A stretch of 41,297 bases of DNA, taken from Novosphingobium endophyticum (GTDB lineage Bacteria; Pseudomonadota; Alphaproteobacteria; Sphingomonadales; Sphingomonadaceae). Shown in pieces: positions 7,135-14,694 of the stretch; the first letter of the stretch is position 1; the number at the start of each line of letters is the position of its first letter. Both the position numbers and the translations under genes were made by a program. The stretch lies in NCBI RefSeq assembly GCF_014640675.1, contig NZ_BMHK01000032.1:1-41297 (forward strand), in the 5' to 3' direction. Under the pieces are notes generated by a model. It was not told where the DNA came from. It searched no databases and saw nothing but the letters and a program-made list of their open reading frames with translations.

Positions 7135-8174
7135 TGTCTATCCTCTCCTTCTTTCCATGGCGCCAAGACAATTCGGCCAGTTTCCGTGGCGGCCTCGACC
7201 AGGAAATGAGCCTCGGCGACATCGGCCAGCGGCATAACGCGCGCGATGCGGGGCGTGACGATACCTGCGGCCGCCATCTTCACGGCATCTTCCAGTTGGG
7301 CACGGCTGACGCTGCCGACGCCCAGGAGCTGCGCGCGCTTGAAGAAGATGCGTGCCGGATTGATGCTGATTTCCTGGTCGGTGAGTTGGCCAACGAAGCA
7401 ATAGCGACCATGCGGCGCCAGCGCATCGAAAGCGGGCTGGAATGCTTGGCTCCCGACCGTGTCGATTACGACGTCGACACCTTCGCCCCCCAGCATGTCG
7501 CGCAGTTCGCGGCCATAGTTTTCCCCTACGCGTTGAATGACGACGTGATGCGCACCGGCTTCGCGAAGGGCGTCGGCCTTTGTCTCGCTGCGGGTGACCG
7601 CATAGACAATGGCGCCGGCGTGACGGGCGATCTGCACGGCAGGAAAGCCCACGCCGCCGGTCGCGCCGGTCACCAGAACAGCTTCGCCTACTTGGACATG
7701 CGCCGTGTCGCGCACGGCGTTCAGCGCGACGCCCGCGCCGGGCCCGAGCACGCACGCAACCTCGAACGGCATGTCGTTCGGGATGGCCACCGCCGCATCC
7801 TGGGCGAGCGCCACATACTGGGCATAGCCGCCCTTGACGACGCGGCGCTGCCGGCAGGTGGTCTCTCGCCCCGTTCGGCAATAGCGGCACTGACCGCAAC
7901 TCGAGAATGCCTTGGTGCACACGCGGTCGCCGACGGCGAACCGTTCGACGCCGCCGCCTATTGCCTCCACCGTGCCCGCAATTTCTATTCCCAAGATGGA
8001 GGGGAAGGTCACGTCGCGTCGATAGGTCCCGTTGCGCTCCACCACGTCGCGGTAGGATACTCCGCAGGCTCCAACCTTCACGATGATCTCCCCTGGAAGC
8101 AGGGGCGGAAAGGGAACTTCCTCGATCGTCAGGACAGACGGCGGGCCAGGTTCATGGACGACAGCAGCGAGCAC
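7131..8174 (-). CDS. Zinc-type alcohol dehydrogenase / acryloyl-CoA-reductase-like MDR protein
   Basis: About 347 aa. The N-terminal half carries a full structural-zinc cluster (Cys93, 96, 99, 107 in SSCGQCRYC...TTC), and the nucleotide-binding motif GATGGVG follows at about 170-176. The first catalytic-zinc ligand is present (GACGV, Cys37), but the GHE motif reads LGIEIAG with Ile63 instead of the ligand His. The catalytic zinc is therefore probably lost, as in some reductases of the family. The start is uncertain: GTG 8174 fits the family N-terminus (LAAVVHEPG), TTG 8180 is the alternative, and a far-upstream ATG at 8270 looks unlikely. It is the first gene of the seven-gene coupled operon. 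Confidence 0.82.
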   Translation of the reverse strand: MLAAVVHEPGPPSVLTIEEVPFPPLLPGEIIVKVGACGVSYRDVVERNGTYRRDVTFPSILGIEIAGTVEAIGGGVERFAVGDRVCTKAFSSCGQCRYCRTGRETTCRQRRVVKGGYAQYVALAQDAAVAIPNDMPFEVACVLGPGAGVALNAVRDTAHVQVGEAVLVTGATGGVGFPAVQIARHAGAIVYAVTRSETKADALREAGAHHVVIQRVGENYGRELRDMLGGEGVDVVIDTVGSQAFQPAFDALAPHGRYCFVGQLTDQEISINPARIFFKRAQLLGVGSVSRAQLEDAVKMAAAGIVTPRIARVMPLADVAEAHFLVEAATETGRIVLAPWKEGEDRQ

Positions 8175-8180
8175 TTTCAA

Positions 8181-8646
8181 TCTCAATTCAACGTGGGAAT
8201 TGCCACCTGATAGGCAAGCCGCTCTCAGCTTCCCACCAGGAAAGCTCGCGGGCCGCTGCAATCCATACAAACGGGTGCACTACTCCAATATTTGTGTTGA
8301 GGGCTCCTAGCCCGCGGCAAATCCCGCGTCAGAGCGGTTCCAATCAAGTTCAAGCGCGCCAGTTCTTGATCGGCTGCAGCTCAGTTTTCGAGTCGCCGAG
8401 TGCGTCCACTATCCGCACCAGATATGGCCGCGCACATGTAGAAGCGTGCCTCAAGGATGTCGGTGATCAAATTCCGTTACGCGGATTGGATACCAAATCT
8501 CGGTATACGCAGGAGCCGATCCAAACTTACAGCGGGCGTCGGCGATGTGGACCGCAACGCGTTTGACGGATATTCCCCCGCCGTGGTCCACCCCGCACCT
8601 CCGCGAGATCGCCGGAATGCGTGTCCCTTGCTTCGACCCTATCGGT
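8181..8646. other. Intergenic, no gene recognised
   Basis: About 465 bp between the amidase stop and the dehydrogenase start, both on the minus strand. It should contain the promoter of the seven-gene operon. Short frames on both strands show no recognisable domain and have no good ribosome-binding site. No strong palindrome or terminator was seen. Confidence 0.5.
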
Positions 8647-10002
8647 TCACTGCGACTCAGGAACGCCGGGCACGGAAGCAATGCCATTTTTGAAAAGCAG
8701 ACTTGCTGCCTCGAACAAGGTTTGCTCCCCTCCCGGCGCCGCAATCAGTTGAACACCGAGAGGCAGCGGCCCCGAATGCGCTAACGGAAGAACAATACTG
8801 GGCAATCCCATCAAACTAATGGGTTGGGTGTAGATCCCCAGATGGCTTCGCGCCGGCGTTCGGACACCATCGAATTCGATGAAGGGATCTTCGATCAGCG
8901 GCGCAAATCCGGGCGCGGCAGGCGTGATGAACACGTCGCAATGCTCGAACAGCTGTTGGGCTCGCGTACGGATCCATGTCTGAAATCGTATGGCCTGGAG
9001 GTAATCGTCTGCCGGCATCAGGAGTCCAGCCAGTAACCTGTCTCGCGTTGTCGCCCCATAGATCCCAGGATCATGAACGAGGCTGGCTCGATGCAGATTC
9101 GCCCCTTCTGCCGCGATGATCAGCGAAGCGGCCGCGCGCGCGAGGTCCACATGCTTAAGATCGAGACTCACACGCCCAAATTCTTCCCAAACGGGCTTCA
9201 TGGCTGCGCGCATCGGATCTTCGACATTCTGGTCGAACCAGCCTTTCAGCCGGCCAAAGCGAAGTGGACCGCGCGGCACGGCGCTTCGTTCCGGCGCACC
9301 GTCGCGAAGAACATCGCGAACAAGTACAACGTCGTCGATTTGGCGAGCCACCGGGCCAACCACATCAAGGCTTTCCACTAAGGACTGCGTTCCCTCATTC
9401 GGGAAATCGCCATAAGTAGGAGCCAGTCCAATGACGCCACACAAGGCGGCCGGAATGCGGATTGAGCCATTGATATCCGACGCAAGGGAAATCGGCACTG
9501 TTTCGTTGGCAACCGCAACCGCCGAGCCACCGCAAGCACCGCCCGCCAGGCGATCTTTGTCATGGGGATTGGGCGTGGTGCCATAATGCGCGTTGACCGT
9601 GACAAACCCGTAAGTGAATTCGTCCATATTCTGCCGGCCGACCAGCACTGCCCCCGCCGCCTCAAGCAGCATGATCGCTTTGGCGTCCCGGTGCGCGAAC
9701 GGCCCCTCCGCGCTGAGTCGAGAACCCGCCGTTGTGGGCTGCAAGGCGACGTCGAAATGATCTGCGACGCCGAACGGCACACCCGCGAGCCGCCCCGGAT
9801 CCAGGCCCGCCTGGACAATCTTGTCGACGGCCTCGGCGCGAAGGAGCGCGCGCTCCCGAAAAATCTTTATGAAACCGCTGTCGGGCGAGCCGATACGCTC
9901 AATATGCGCCAGAGCGCTTGCGCAAATTTCGACGGCCTGGACGCGTCCTGCACGAACAGCGTTCGCGATGTCGACAGCGCTTTGGCGATGGAGTTCAGCC
10001 AT
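8647..10002 (-). CDS. Amidase-signature protein (AtzE-like) lacking catalytic Lys and cis-Ser
   Basis: A 451-aa amidase-signature protein. The overall alignment with AtzE-type 1-carboxybiuret hydrolase subunits and related amidases is clear (RLAGVPFGV, VGRQNMDEFTYG, SDINGSIRIPAALCGV). The catalytic triad is broken, however. The Lys after GVPFGV is Ala80, and the cis-Ser of the GGSSGGS loop is Ala156 (GGACGGS). Only the nucleophile position, Ser180, remains. Both substitutions were checked in the codons (GCA and GCT). The ATG overlaps the end of a small AtzG-like gene by 8 bp. It may be a pseudo-enzyme, a binding subunit, or an amidase with altered chemistry. Confidence 0.82.
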   Translation of the reverse strand: MAELHRQSAVDIANAVRAGRVQAVEICASALAHIERIGSPDSGFIKIFRERALLRAEAVDKIVQAGLDPGRLAGVPFGVADHFDVALQPTTAGSRLSAEGPFAHRDAKAIMLLEAAGAVLVGRQNMDEFTYGFVTVNAHYGTTPNPHDKDRLAGGACGGSAVAVANETVPISLASDINGSIRIPAALCGVIGLAPTYGDFPNEGTQSLVESLDVVGPVARQIDDVVLVRDVLRDGAPERSAVPRGPLRFGRLKGWFDQNVEDPMRAAMKPVWEEFGRVSLDLKHVDLARAAASLIIAAEGANLHRASLVHDPGIYGATTRDRLLAGLLMPADDYLQAIRFQTWIRTRAQQLFEHCDVFITPAAPGFAPLIEDPFIEFDGVRTPARSHLGIYTQPISLMGLPSIVLPLAHSGPLPLGVQLIAAPGGEQTLFEAASLLFKNGIASVPGVPESQ

Positions 10003-10198
10003 AACGCCCTTCCATCATCCAATGATGGCTCTTGGCGTCAAACTGATCAAGTGTTGCCGCATGAACCTGCAATACGACCAGATTGCGGATAATTCCTTCT
10101 AGAAGTTCATCATTCACGTCGAGACCAGCCTCTTGAAGCCGTGCCTTTCCCGTTTTGACTGTCGGGCGGCTTCTCTCACCGCGGCTCAGCACGCCCAT
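9995..10198 (-). CDS. AtzG-like small subunit (DUF4089-type)
   Basis: A 67-aa protein whose middle (AGLDVNDELLEGIIRNLVVL) resembles AtzG/DUF4089, the small helical partner that forms a complex with AtzE amidases. It lies immediately upstream of the amidase and overlaps it by 8 bp, the arrangement expected for such a pair. A GGAG sits 8 nt before the ATG. The family is very short and weakly conserved, so the assignment rests strongly on position. Its retention beside a catalytically broken amidase suggests that the pair still forms a complex. Confidence 0.6.
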   Translation of the reverse strand: MGVLSRGERSRPTVKTGKARLQEAGLDVNDELLEGIIRNLVVLQVHAATLDQFDAKSHHWMMEGRYG

Positions 10199-10553
10199 GG
10201 GGATTCTCCATAAGATAGAACAAACAAGTGCTGATCAGCGCTTCATCATTTCGCCTAAGGCACCCTAGTCGTTGGGCAGCCGGTGGTCCAAGGGATTTTC
10301 CTTTCTCCGGCTTCGCCCGCTTTTAGCGAGGCTCTTTGAGAGGACCTTGAAAACGGAAGCCGGCCTTGTGCGGAATGGGATGGGCGTGAAATTCACGGGA
10401 CGATGGAGGCGAACAAGGCGTCGGCAACAAACCCGTGCCCCGTGCGGCTCTGGCAAAGTTCAAGCACTGCTACGGAGCAACACGGGAAAGATGCGAACAG
10501 GCAACAATGCAACGTCGATCGGACGCTCCACCCTGGGCAGTCCGGCTGCGACC
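10199..10553. other. Intergenic, no gene recognised
   Basis: About 350 bp between the SDR terminator and the AtzG-like gene. It must carry the promoter for the amidase pair if that pair is expressed separately. Short frames on both strands have no recognisable content. Confidence 0.45.
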
Positions 10554-10585
10554 ATAAAAAGGAGGCACGGGTGCGCCGCGCCTCC
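10554..10585 (-). terminator. Rho-independent terminator of the TauD-SDR operon
   Basis: Read on the minus strand, GGAGGCGCGG-cgcac-CCGTGCCTCC forms a 10-bp stem (one G-T pair) and is followed directly by TTTTTAT. It starts 23 bp after the SDR stop codon, the ideal place to end that transcript. Confidence 0.85.
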
Positions 10586-10608
10586 CGTTTTACTGCAGAA
10601 AGATTGCT

Positions 10609-11466
10609 TCAGTCGTGCGGACGCAGCGGCGTGTCCTTATGGTTTACGTCGATGCTGACGGGCATCCAGTCAGCCAGATCCCGCGCCTGCGCGCTCAATT
10701 GATGGCCATGGTAGTAGATGGCGTCGCTGCCCAGCAGCAGACACATTGGCGGTTTCTCGGCGTCGGCGGCGCGCAGAATTGCGGCTGCCGCCCGCGCCGG
10801 ATCGCCAGCCTCTGCACCGGCGCCGGCGTTCATTGTGTCCCAAGCGAAGCCCGCGGTGTCGGCATAGTCATCAATAATCGTCCCGCTGCGGGTCAGCGCA
10901 TGATTGAAGTCCGTCCGGAAGGCTCCGGGCGCGACATTGGTCACGTTGATGCCGAGTCCGGCCACCTCCTGCGCCAGCGTCTTTCCAATCGCCTCAAGCG
11001 CGTGTTTGCTCGCACAATAATAGCCATTCCCCATCCAGGCGGCGATCCCGCTGATCGATGTGATGTTGAAGATGTGCCCCGCGCGGCGCCTTCGCATATG
11101 CGGCAATACCGCCTGCAACACGGAGACCGCGCCGAAAAAGTTCACCTCCATCTGCGCGCGGATTTCGTCCAAATCCGCTTCCTCAATCCCACCAGCAAGA
11201 CAATAGCCCGCATTGTTCACGAGCCGGTCAATCCCACCTGTCTCTGCATCGGCCTCATTGACGACGCGCTTGACCGCGACCGCGTCACGCACGTCAAGCA
11301 GCCGGCCGCGCGCCTGCCCCGGGGCCAACGCCTCAAAACGGCGCAAATCCTCGTCTTTGCGGACGGTGCCGACCACAATGTCTCCATGCGCGAGAGCCGC
11401 CTGCGCAATGGCACGGCCAAAGCCGCTACTGACCCCGGTAATGAACCAGTTTTTTGATGCAACCAT
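10609..11466 (-). CDS. Short-chain dehydrogenase/reductase (classical SDR)
   Basis: A 285-aa NAD(P)-dependent oxidoreductase with the full classical set: TGVSSGFG (10-17), NNAG (84-87), a catalytic Ser in ITSIS, and YxxxK at Tyr150/Lys154. The start at 11466 is set by an excellent AGGAGG 9 nt upstream; the frame upstream of it overlaps TauD. It lies 38 bp after the TauD-type gene and ends in a clear terminator, so the two form an operon. The length (C-terminal extension beyond residue 250) fits oxidoreductases of the retinol/ketoreductase type. The substrate is unknown. Confidence 0.88.
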   Translation of the reverse strand: MVASKNWFITGVSSGFGRAIAQAALAHGDIVVGTVRKDEDLRRFEALAPGQARGRLLDVRDAVAVKRVVNEADAETGGIDRLVNNAGYCLAGGIEEADLDEIRAQMEVNFFGAVSVLQAVLPHMRRRRAGHIFNITSISGIAAWMGNGYYCASKHALEAIGKTLAQEVAGLGINVTNVAPGAFRTDFNHALTRSGTIIDDYADTAGFAWDTMNAGAGAEAGDPARAAAAILRAADAEKPPMCLLLGSDAIYYHGHQLSAQARDLADWMPVSIDVNHKDTPLRPHD

Positions 11467-11504
11467 GTTCGCTGCCTCCTTTCTGAATGTTGGACCGGGA
11501 GTGC

Positions 11505-12356
11505 TTAAAAGGGCTTGTCCCCCTTGGCCCAAAGCCGGTAGGCCACGCGGTAGCTATTGGCATCGTCATATTTGGTGCCGGTGTGGAGCGTGCAGCGATT
11601 GTCCCACACCAACACGTCGCCCACTTTCCATTCGTGACGATAGACAAAGCGATCCTGCGTCACGAACGCGATCAATTCGTCGATCAGCGCGTCCGCCTCG
11701 GCCTTTTCCATTCCGACGATGTCCTTGACCGTGCCCGTGCTGACCCAAAGAGCTTTGCGACCGTCTGCGGGATGTGTGCGGATCAGGGGATGAAAAACAT
11801 CGGGATTTTCGGCTTCCAGTTCCGGGCTCAACTTCATCCGCCCGAACTCCCGGGTTTCCATGAAGTATTTGTAGCTGTGATGAAGGACAAGCTTGTCGAG
11901 CTTCTGCTTCATTTCTTCGCTCAGCGCGTCATACGCCGCGCAAAGATCGGCGAGCAGCGTGTCCCCGCCCCCCGAGGGCACCTCGATCGAATAGAGCATC
12001 GTGCACTTCACCGGCTCTTCCTTGTAGGAATAGTCGGTATGCCAGCCCACGCCGTCATAGTGAGAACCCTTACGTCCACCGACCTCGCGATTGGACAGGA
12101 TATAGATGTTCGGGTAGCCCTCGAGCGTGAATTCCTTGAGGGTATGCTCCTCGGGCTCACCGAAGTGGCTGATATAGCGGAGCAGATCGTCCGGTTCGAG
12201 CTTTTGGCCGCGCACCAGCAAGGCGCCGTGGTGCTCGAAGGCATTCACCAGGGCGTCAAGGGTTGAGTCATCTGCATTCGCCAAGTCCACGCCGCGGGCT
12301 TCGGCGCCGAACCCCTTATCCAGCTTGCGAATGTCAAGTTTTACCTCAGTCGCCAT
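11505..12356 (-). CDS. TauD/TfdA-family Fe(II)/2-oxoglutarate dioxygenase
   Basis: A 283-aa alpha-ketoglutarate-dependent oxygenase. The iron site is intact: His106 and Asp108 in GWHTDYSY and the distal His258 in CTLHTG, with a C-terminal Arg (SYRVAYR) to hold 2-oxoglutarate. Members hydroxylate taurine, sulfate esters, phenoxyacetates and other side chains, usually releasing a leaving group. ATG 12356 has AAGGTG 6 nt upstream; a GTG at 12365 is the alternative start. The gene is transcribed away from the Rieske oxygenase, sharing a roughly 290-bp regulatory region with it. This suggests co-regulation in one catabolic route, perhaps by the AraC protein at 14695. Confidence 0.88.
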   Translation of the reverse strand: MATEVKLDIRKLDKGFGAEARGVDLANADDSTLDALVNAFEHHGALLVRGQKLEPDDLLRYISHFGEPEEHTLKEFTLEGYPNIYILSNREVGGRKGSHYDGVGWHTDYSYKEEPVKCTMLYSIEVPSGGGDTLLADLCAAYDALSEEMKQKLDKLVLHHSYKYFMETREFGRMKLSPELEAENPDVFHPLIRTHPADGRKALWVSTGTVKDIVGMEKAEADALIDELIAFVTQDRFVYRHEWKVGDVLVWDNRCTLHTGTKYDDANSYRVAYRLWAKGDKPF

Positions 12357-12645
12357 GTCGTGCACCTTTTACCCATACTGCCATTCACAGCATCTGAACT
12401 GTGCTGAGCCGCAAGCAAAGTCTTGCACTCTAATGCACGATCATTTGTTGCATCCAGAAAGTATCGGAAGGAAATTTGTAAAGGTGCTAAACCTTGCGAG
12501 TCTGTCTTTGTGCAACGACCAAGTGGCCGTGCACCTCCGGGCAAGATTTGTTGTAGGTTATGGGGAATTCTTCCTTTCAACATCAGGGAACATTGTCAGC
12601 GCGGTGCGGCGACATCACGTGACGCAAGGGAGAGCCCCTTTCACC
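12357..12645. promoter_or_regulatory. Divergent promoter region, TauD versus Rieske oxygenase
   Basis: This 289-bp gap separates two divergently read oxygenase genes. It is locally richer in A+T than its surroundings (about 12420-12500). It contains a repeated TGCAC (TTGCACTCTAATGCACG, near 12424-12440) and a GTTGCA/TGCAAC inverted pair further on. Such repeats could be AraC-type binding sites, but no consensus is known, so this is a region-level call only. Confidence 0.4.
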
Positions 12646-13833
12646 ATGAACCAGAACATCTTCAGCGACGTTTTTTTTGCAGGACTCGCGGATTCCGCCC
12701 TTTCAGTGGAACAGGCGGTTTCGTTACCTCCCGAATGTTACATAGATGCGAGCTTTTTCGAGTTCGAGAAGGAGGCGGTGTTCAATCACGAATGGCTGTG
12801 CGTGGGTCGGGAGGAGTGGGTAACGAAGCCCGGCGACTATTTCACGACCTCGATTATTGGTGAACCGATCGTCGTGTCGCGCGATCTGAAGGGAGCGCTG
12901 CATGCCCTCTCCTCAGTATGTCAGCACCGCTCGATGCTCGTCGCCGAGGGGACTGGCAACTCACGCGCCTTTGTCTGCCCCTATCATCACTGGACTTTCG
13001 CTCTCGATGGCAAGCTCGTGAATGCGCCAGCTATGGGCAAGACTTGTGAATTCCACAAGAGCGACATCGCGCTGCCGTCGTTCAAGATTGAGATCTGGCA
13101 CGGCTTTATCTTCATCAACTTCGACAAGGACGCGCCGGCCCTCGCGCCCCGTTTGACCGCGGTGTCCGACATCATTGCCCATTACGATCTGGCCACTGCC
13201 GAGGGGCCGCAGCCCGAACTCGGTCCGCAGCGCCCGTGGAATTGGAAGGTGATGTTGGAGAACAATAATGACGGCTACCACGCAAGCCGCCTCCACCAAG
13301 GCCCCCTTCATGATTTTGTGCCCAGCGGTGAGGCCGTTTTTCCCGAGCTTCCGGCGGATACCGCCGGCTACTACCGGACCAATGGCACGCTGCATCAGGA
13401 CGCCAGTTTCAACGCGACGCAGAAGGCGTTGCTGCCCGTTTTTCCCAAGCTGACGCTGGAAGAACGCAACCGTATGACCTTCGCCAACATTCCGCCGACC
13501 TTGTCGCTGGTGATGATGAGCGACATGGTCATCTACATGATTCTGCGAGCCGATGGACCCGAGACGCACTGTATGGACACGGGCGTGCTTGTGGCGCCAG
13601 GGGCAATGACGAATGCTTCGTTTGAGCATCGCATGAACATGAACATGGCCGCTGCCATGGAGATCATCGCGCAGGACTTCCATGTCGACGAGATGATCCA
13701 GATCGGACTGAGATCGCGCTTCGCCAAGCGCAGCAGCTATTCGTGGCAGGAAGGCGCGCAGCAGGCGTTCAACAGTTGGCTTGTGCCGCGTTACCAGGAT
13801 GCCTGGGCACGCATGAAGCGGGAGCGGGCTTGA
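12646..13833 (+). CDS. Rieske non-haem iron oxygenase, alpha subunit
   Basis: A 395-aa ring-hydroxylating or demethylating oxygenase. The Rieske [2Fe-2S] ligands are Cys92, His94, Cys111 and His114 (VCQHR...CPYHHW). The mononuclear iron site is Asp209-Gly-Tyr-His212 with His217 (NNNDGYHASRLH), Asp209 being the usual bridging carboxylate. Start ATG 12646 follows an AGGGAGAG; the frame runs further upstream but lacks homology there. No beta subunit, ferredoxin or reductase gene is near, which fits the alpha-only type that borrows electron-transfer partners encoded elsewhere. The LigB-type dioxygenase gene follows after 1 bp, so its product may be a dihydroxylated ring. Confidence 0.9.
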   Translation: MNQNIFSDVFFAGLADSALSVEQAVSLPPECYIDASFFEFEKEAVFNHEWLCVGREEWVTKPGDYFTTSIIGEPIVVSRDLKGALHALSSVCQHRSMLVAEGTGNSRAFVCPYHHWTFALDGKLVNAPAMGKTCEFHKSDIALPSFKIEIWHGFIFINFDKDAPALAPRLTAVSDIIAHYDLATAEGPQPELGPQRPWNWKVMLENNNDGYHASRLHQGPLHDFVPSGEAVFPELPADTAGYYRTNGTLHQDASFNATQKALLPVFPKLTLEERNRMTFANIPPTLSLVMMSDMVIYMILRADGPETHCMDTGVLVAPGAMTNASFEHRMNMNMAAAMEIIAQDFHVDEMIQIGLRSRFAKRSSYSWQEGAQQAFNSWLVPRYQDAWARMKRERA

Positions 13834-13834
13834 C

Positions 13835-14650
13835 ATGCAGCAGACCTCCAAACGGACTGAGCGGATGCCCGTCGCCTTTTTCGGTCATGGCAGCCCCACC
13901 AATGTTTTGGAAGACAATGAGGCGACGCGGACTTGGGCGCTGATGGCCAAGCGGATTGGCCGCCCGAAGGCGATCCTTTGTATATCGGCACATTGGTGTA
14001 CTCGTGGTGTCCACGTCACCGCGATGCCGTCACCGCAAACTATTCACGATTTTGGGCCATCCCTGCCAGCGCCATTGTTCTCGCAGCAATATCCTGCGCC
14101 AGGAAGCCGCGCGCTCGCCGAACGAGTGCAAACGCTGATCGCCCCCACACCTGTAACGCTCGATGAGAGTTGGGGGCTAGATCACGGCACATGGTCGGTG
14201 CTACAGAAAGCCTATCCGGATGCGGACATTCCGGTTGTGCAGTTGAGCATGGATGTCACCAAGGACGAGGCATGGCACTACGAGCTCGCGACGCGGCTAC
14301 GCCCGTTACGCCACGAGGGGGTTTTGATCGTCGGCAGTGGCAACATCGTTCATAATTTACGTGTGCTGAAATGGGCTGATGATGTCCAACCCTATCCCTG
14401 GGCCACCCGATTCAACGATTACGTGAAACAGCAAATTAGAACAGGCAATCATACCGCGCTGTTCAACGTGCACGAACAGGGCGAGGACGCACGACTTTCT
14501 GTTCCGTCGGAGGATCACTACTGGCCGCTGCTCTATGCTCTGGGCTGTATCGAACCCGAAGACCGGGTGACTTTCCTGTCTGATTATATCACGTTCGCAT
14601 CGCTCGGGATGACGAGTTTGTTGATCGAAAATAGCGCGGTCGCGGAATAG
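13835..14650 (+). CDS. LigB-family extradiol dioxygenase (4,5-DOPA dioxygenase type)
   Basis: A 271-aa class III extradiol-type enzyme related to YgiD/4,5-DOPA dioxygenase. Metal-binding blocks are visible: GHGSPTN at the N-terminus, ISAHW near residue 50, DHGTW, GSGNIVHNL and SEDHYWPLLYALG near the C-terminus. The gene starts 1 bp after the Rieske gene with GGAG upstream, so the two are co-translated. A Rieske hydroxylation followed by extradiol cleavage of the resulting catechol is a sensible inferred sequence. The substrate could equally be a non-ring phenol derivative, since YgiD-like enzymes are promiscuous. Confidence 0.87.
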   Translation: MQQTSKRTERMPVAFFGHGSPTNVLEDNEATRTWALMAKRIGRPKAILCISAHWCTRGVHVTAMPSPQTIHDFGPSLPAPLFSQQYPAPGSRALAERVQTLIAPTPVTLDESWGLDHGTWSVLQKAYPDADIPVVQLSMDVTKDEAWHYELATRLRPLRHEGVLIVGSGNIVHNLRVLKWADDVQPYPWATRFNDYVKQQIRTGNHTALFNVHEQGEDARLSVPSEDHYWPLLYALGCIEPEDRVTFLSDYITFASLGMTSLLIENSAVAE

Positions 14651-14694
14651 GTCGTAGACAGCGCGATAATTACTGGGGGCCTCGAGGAGCGGAT

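Noticed and set aside
8294..8744. Several 60-97-codon frames between the amidase and dehydrogenase genes
   Set aside because: They conflict on both strands, lack ribosome-binding sites and show no recognisable content, so the region is listed as intergenic.
12961..13851. A 296-codon minus-strand frame opposite the Rieske oxygenase
   Set aside because: It mirrors the third-codon-position bias of the Rieske gene, has no recognisable motif and no ribosome-binding site.
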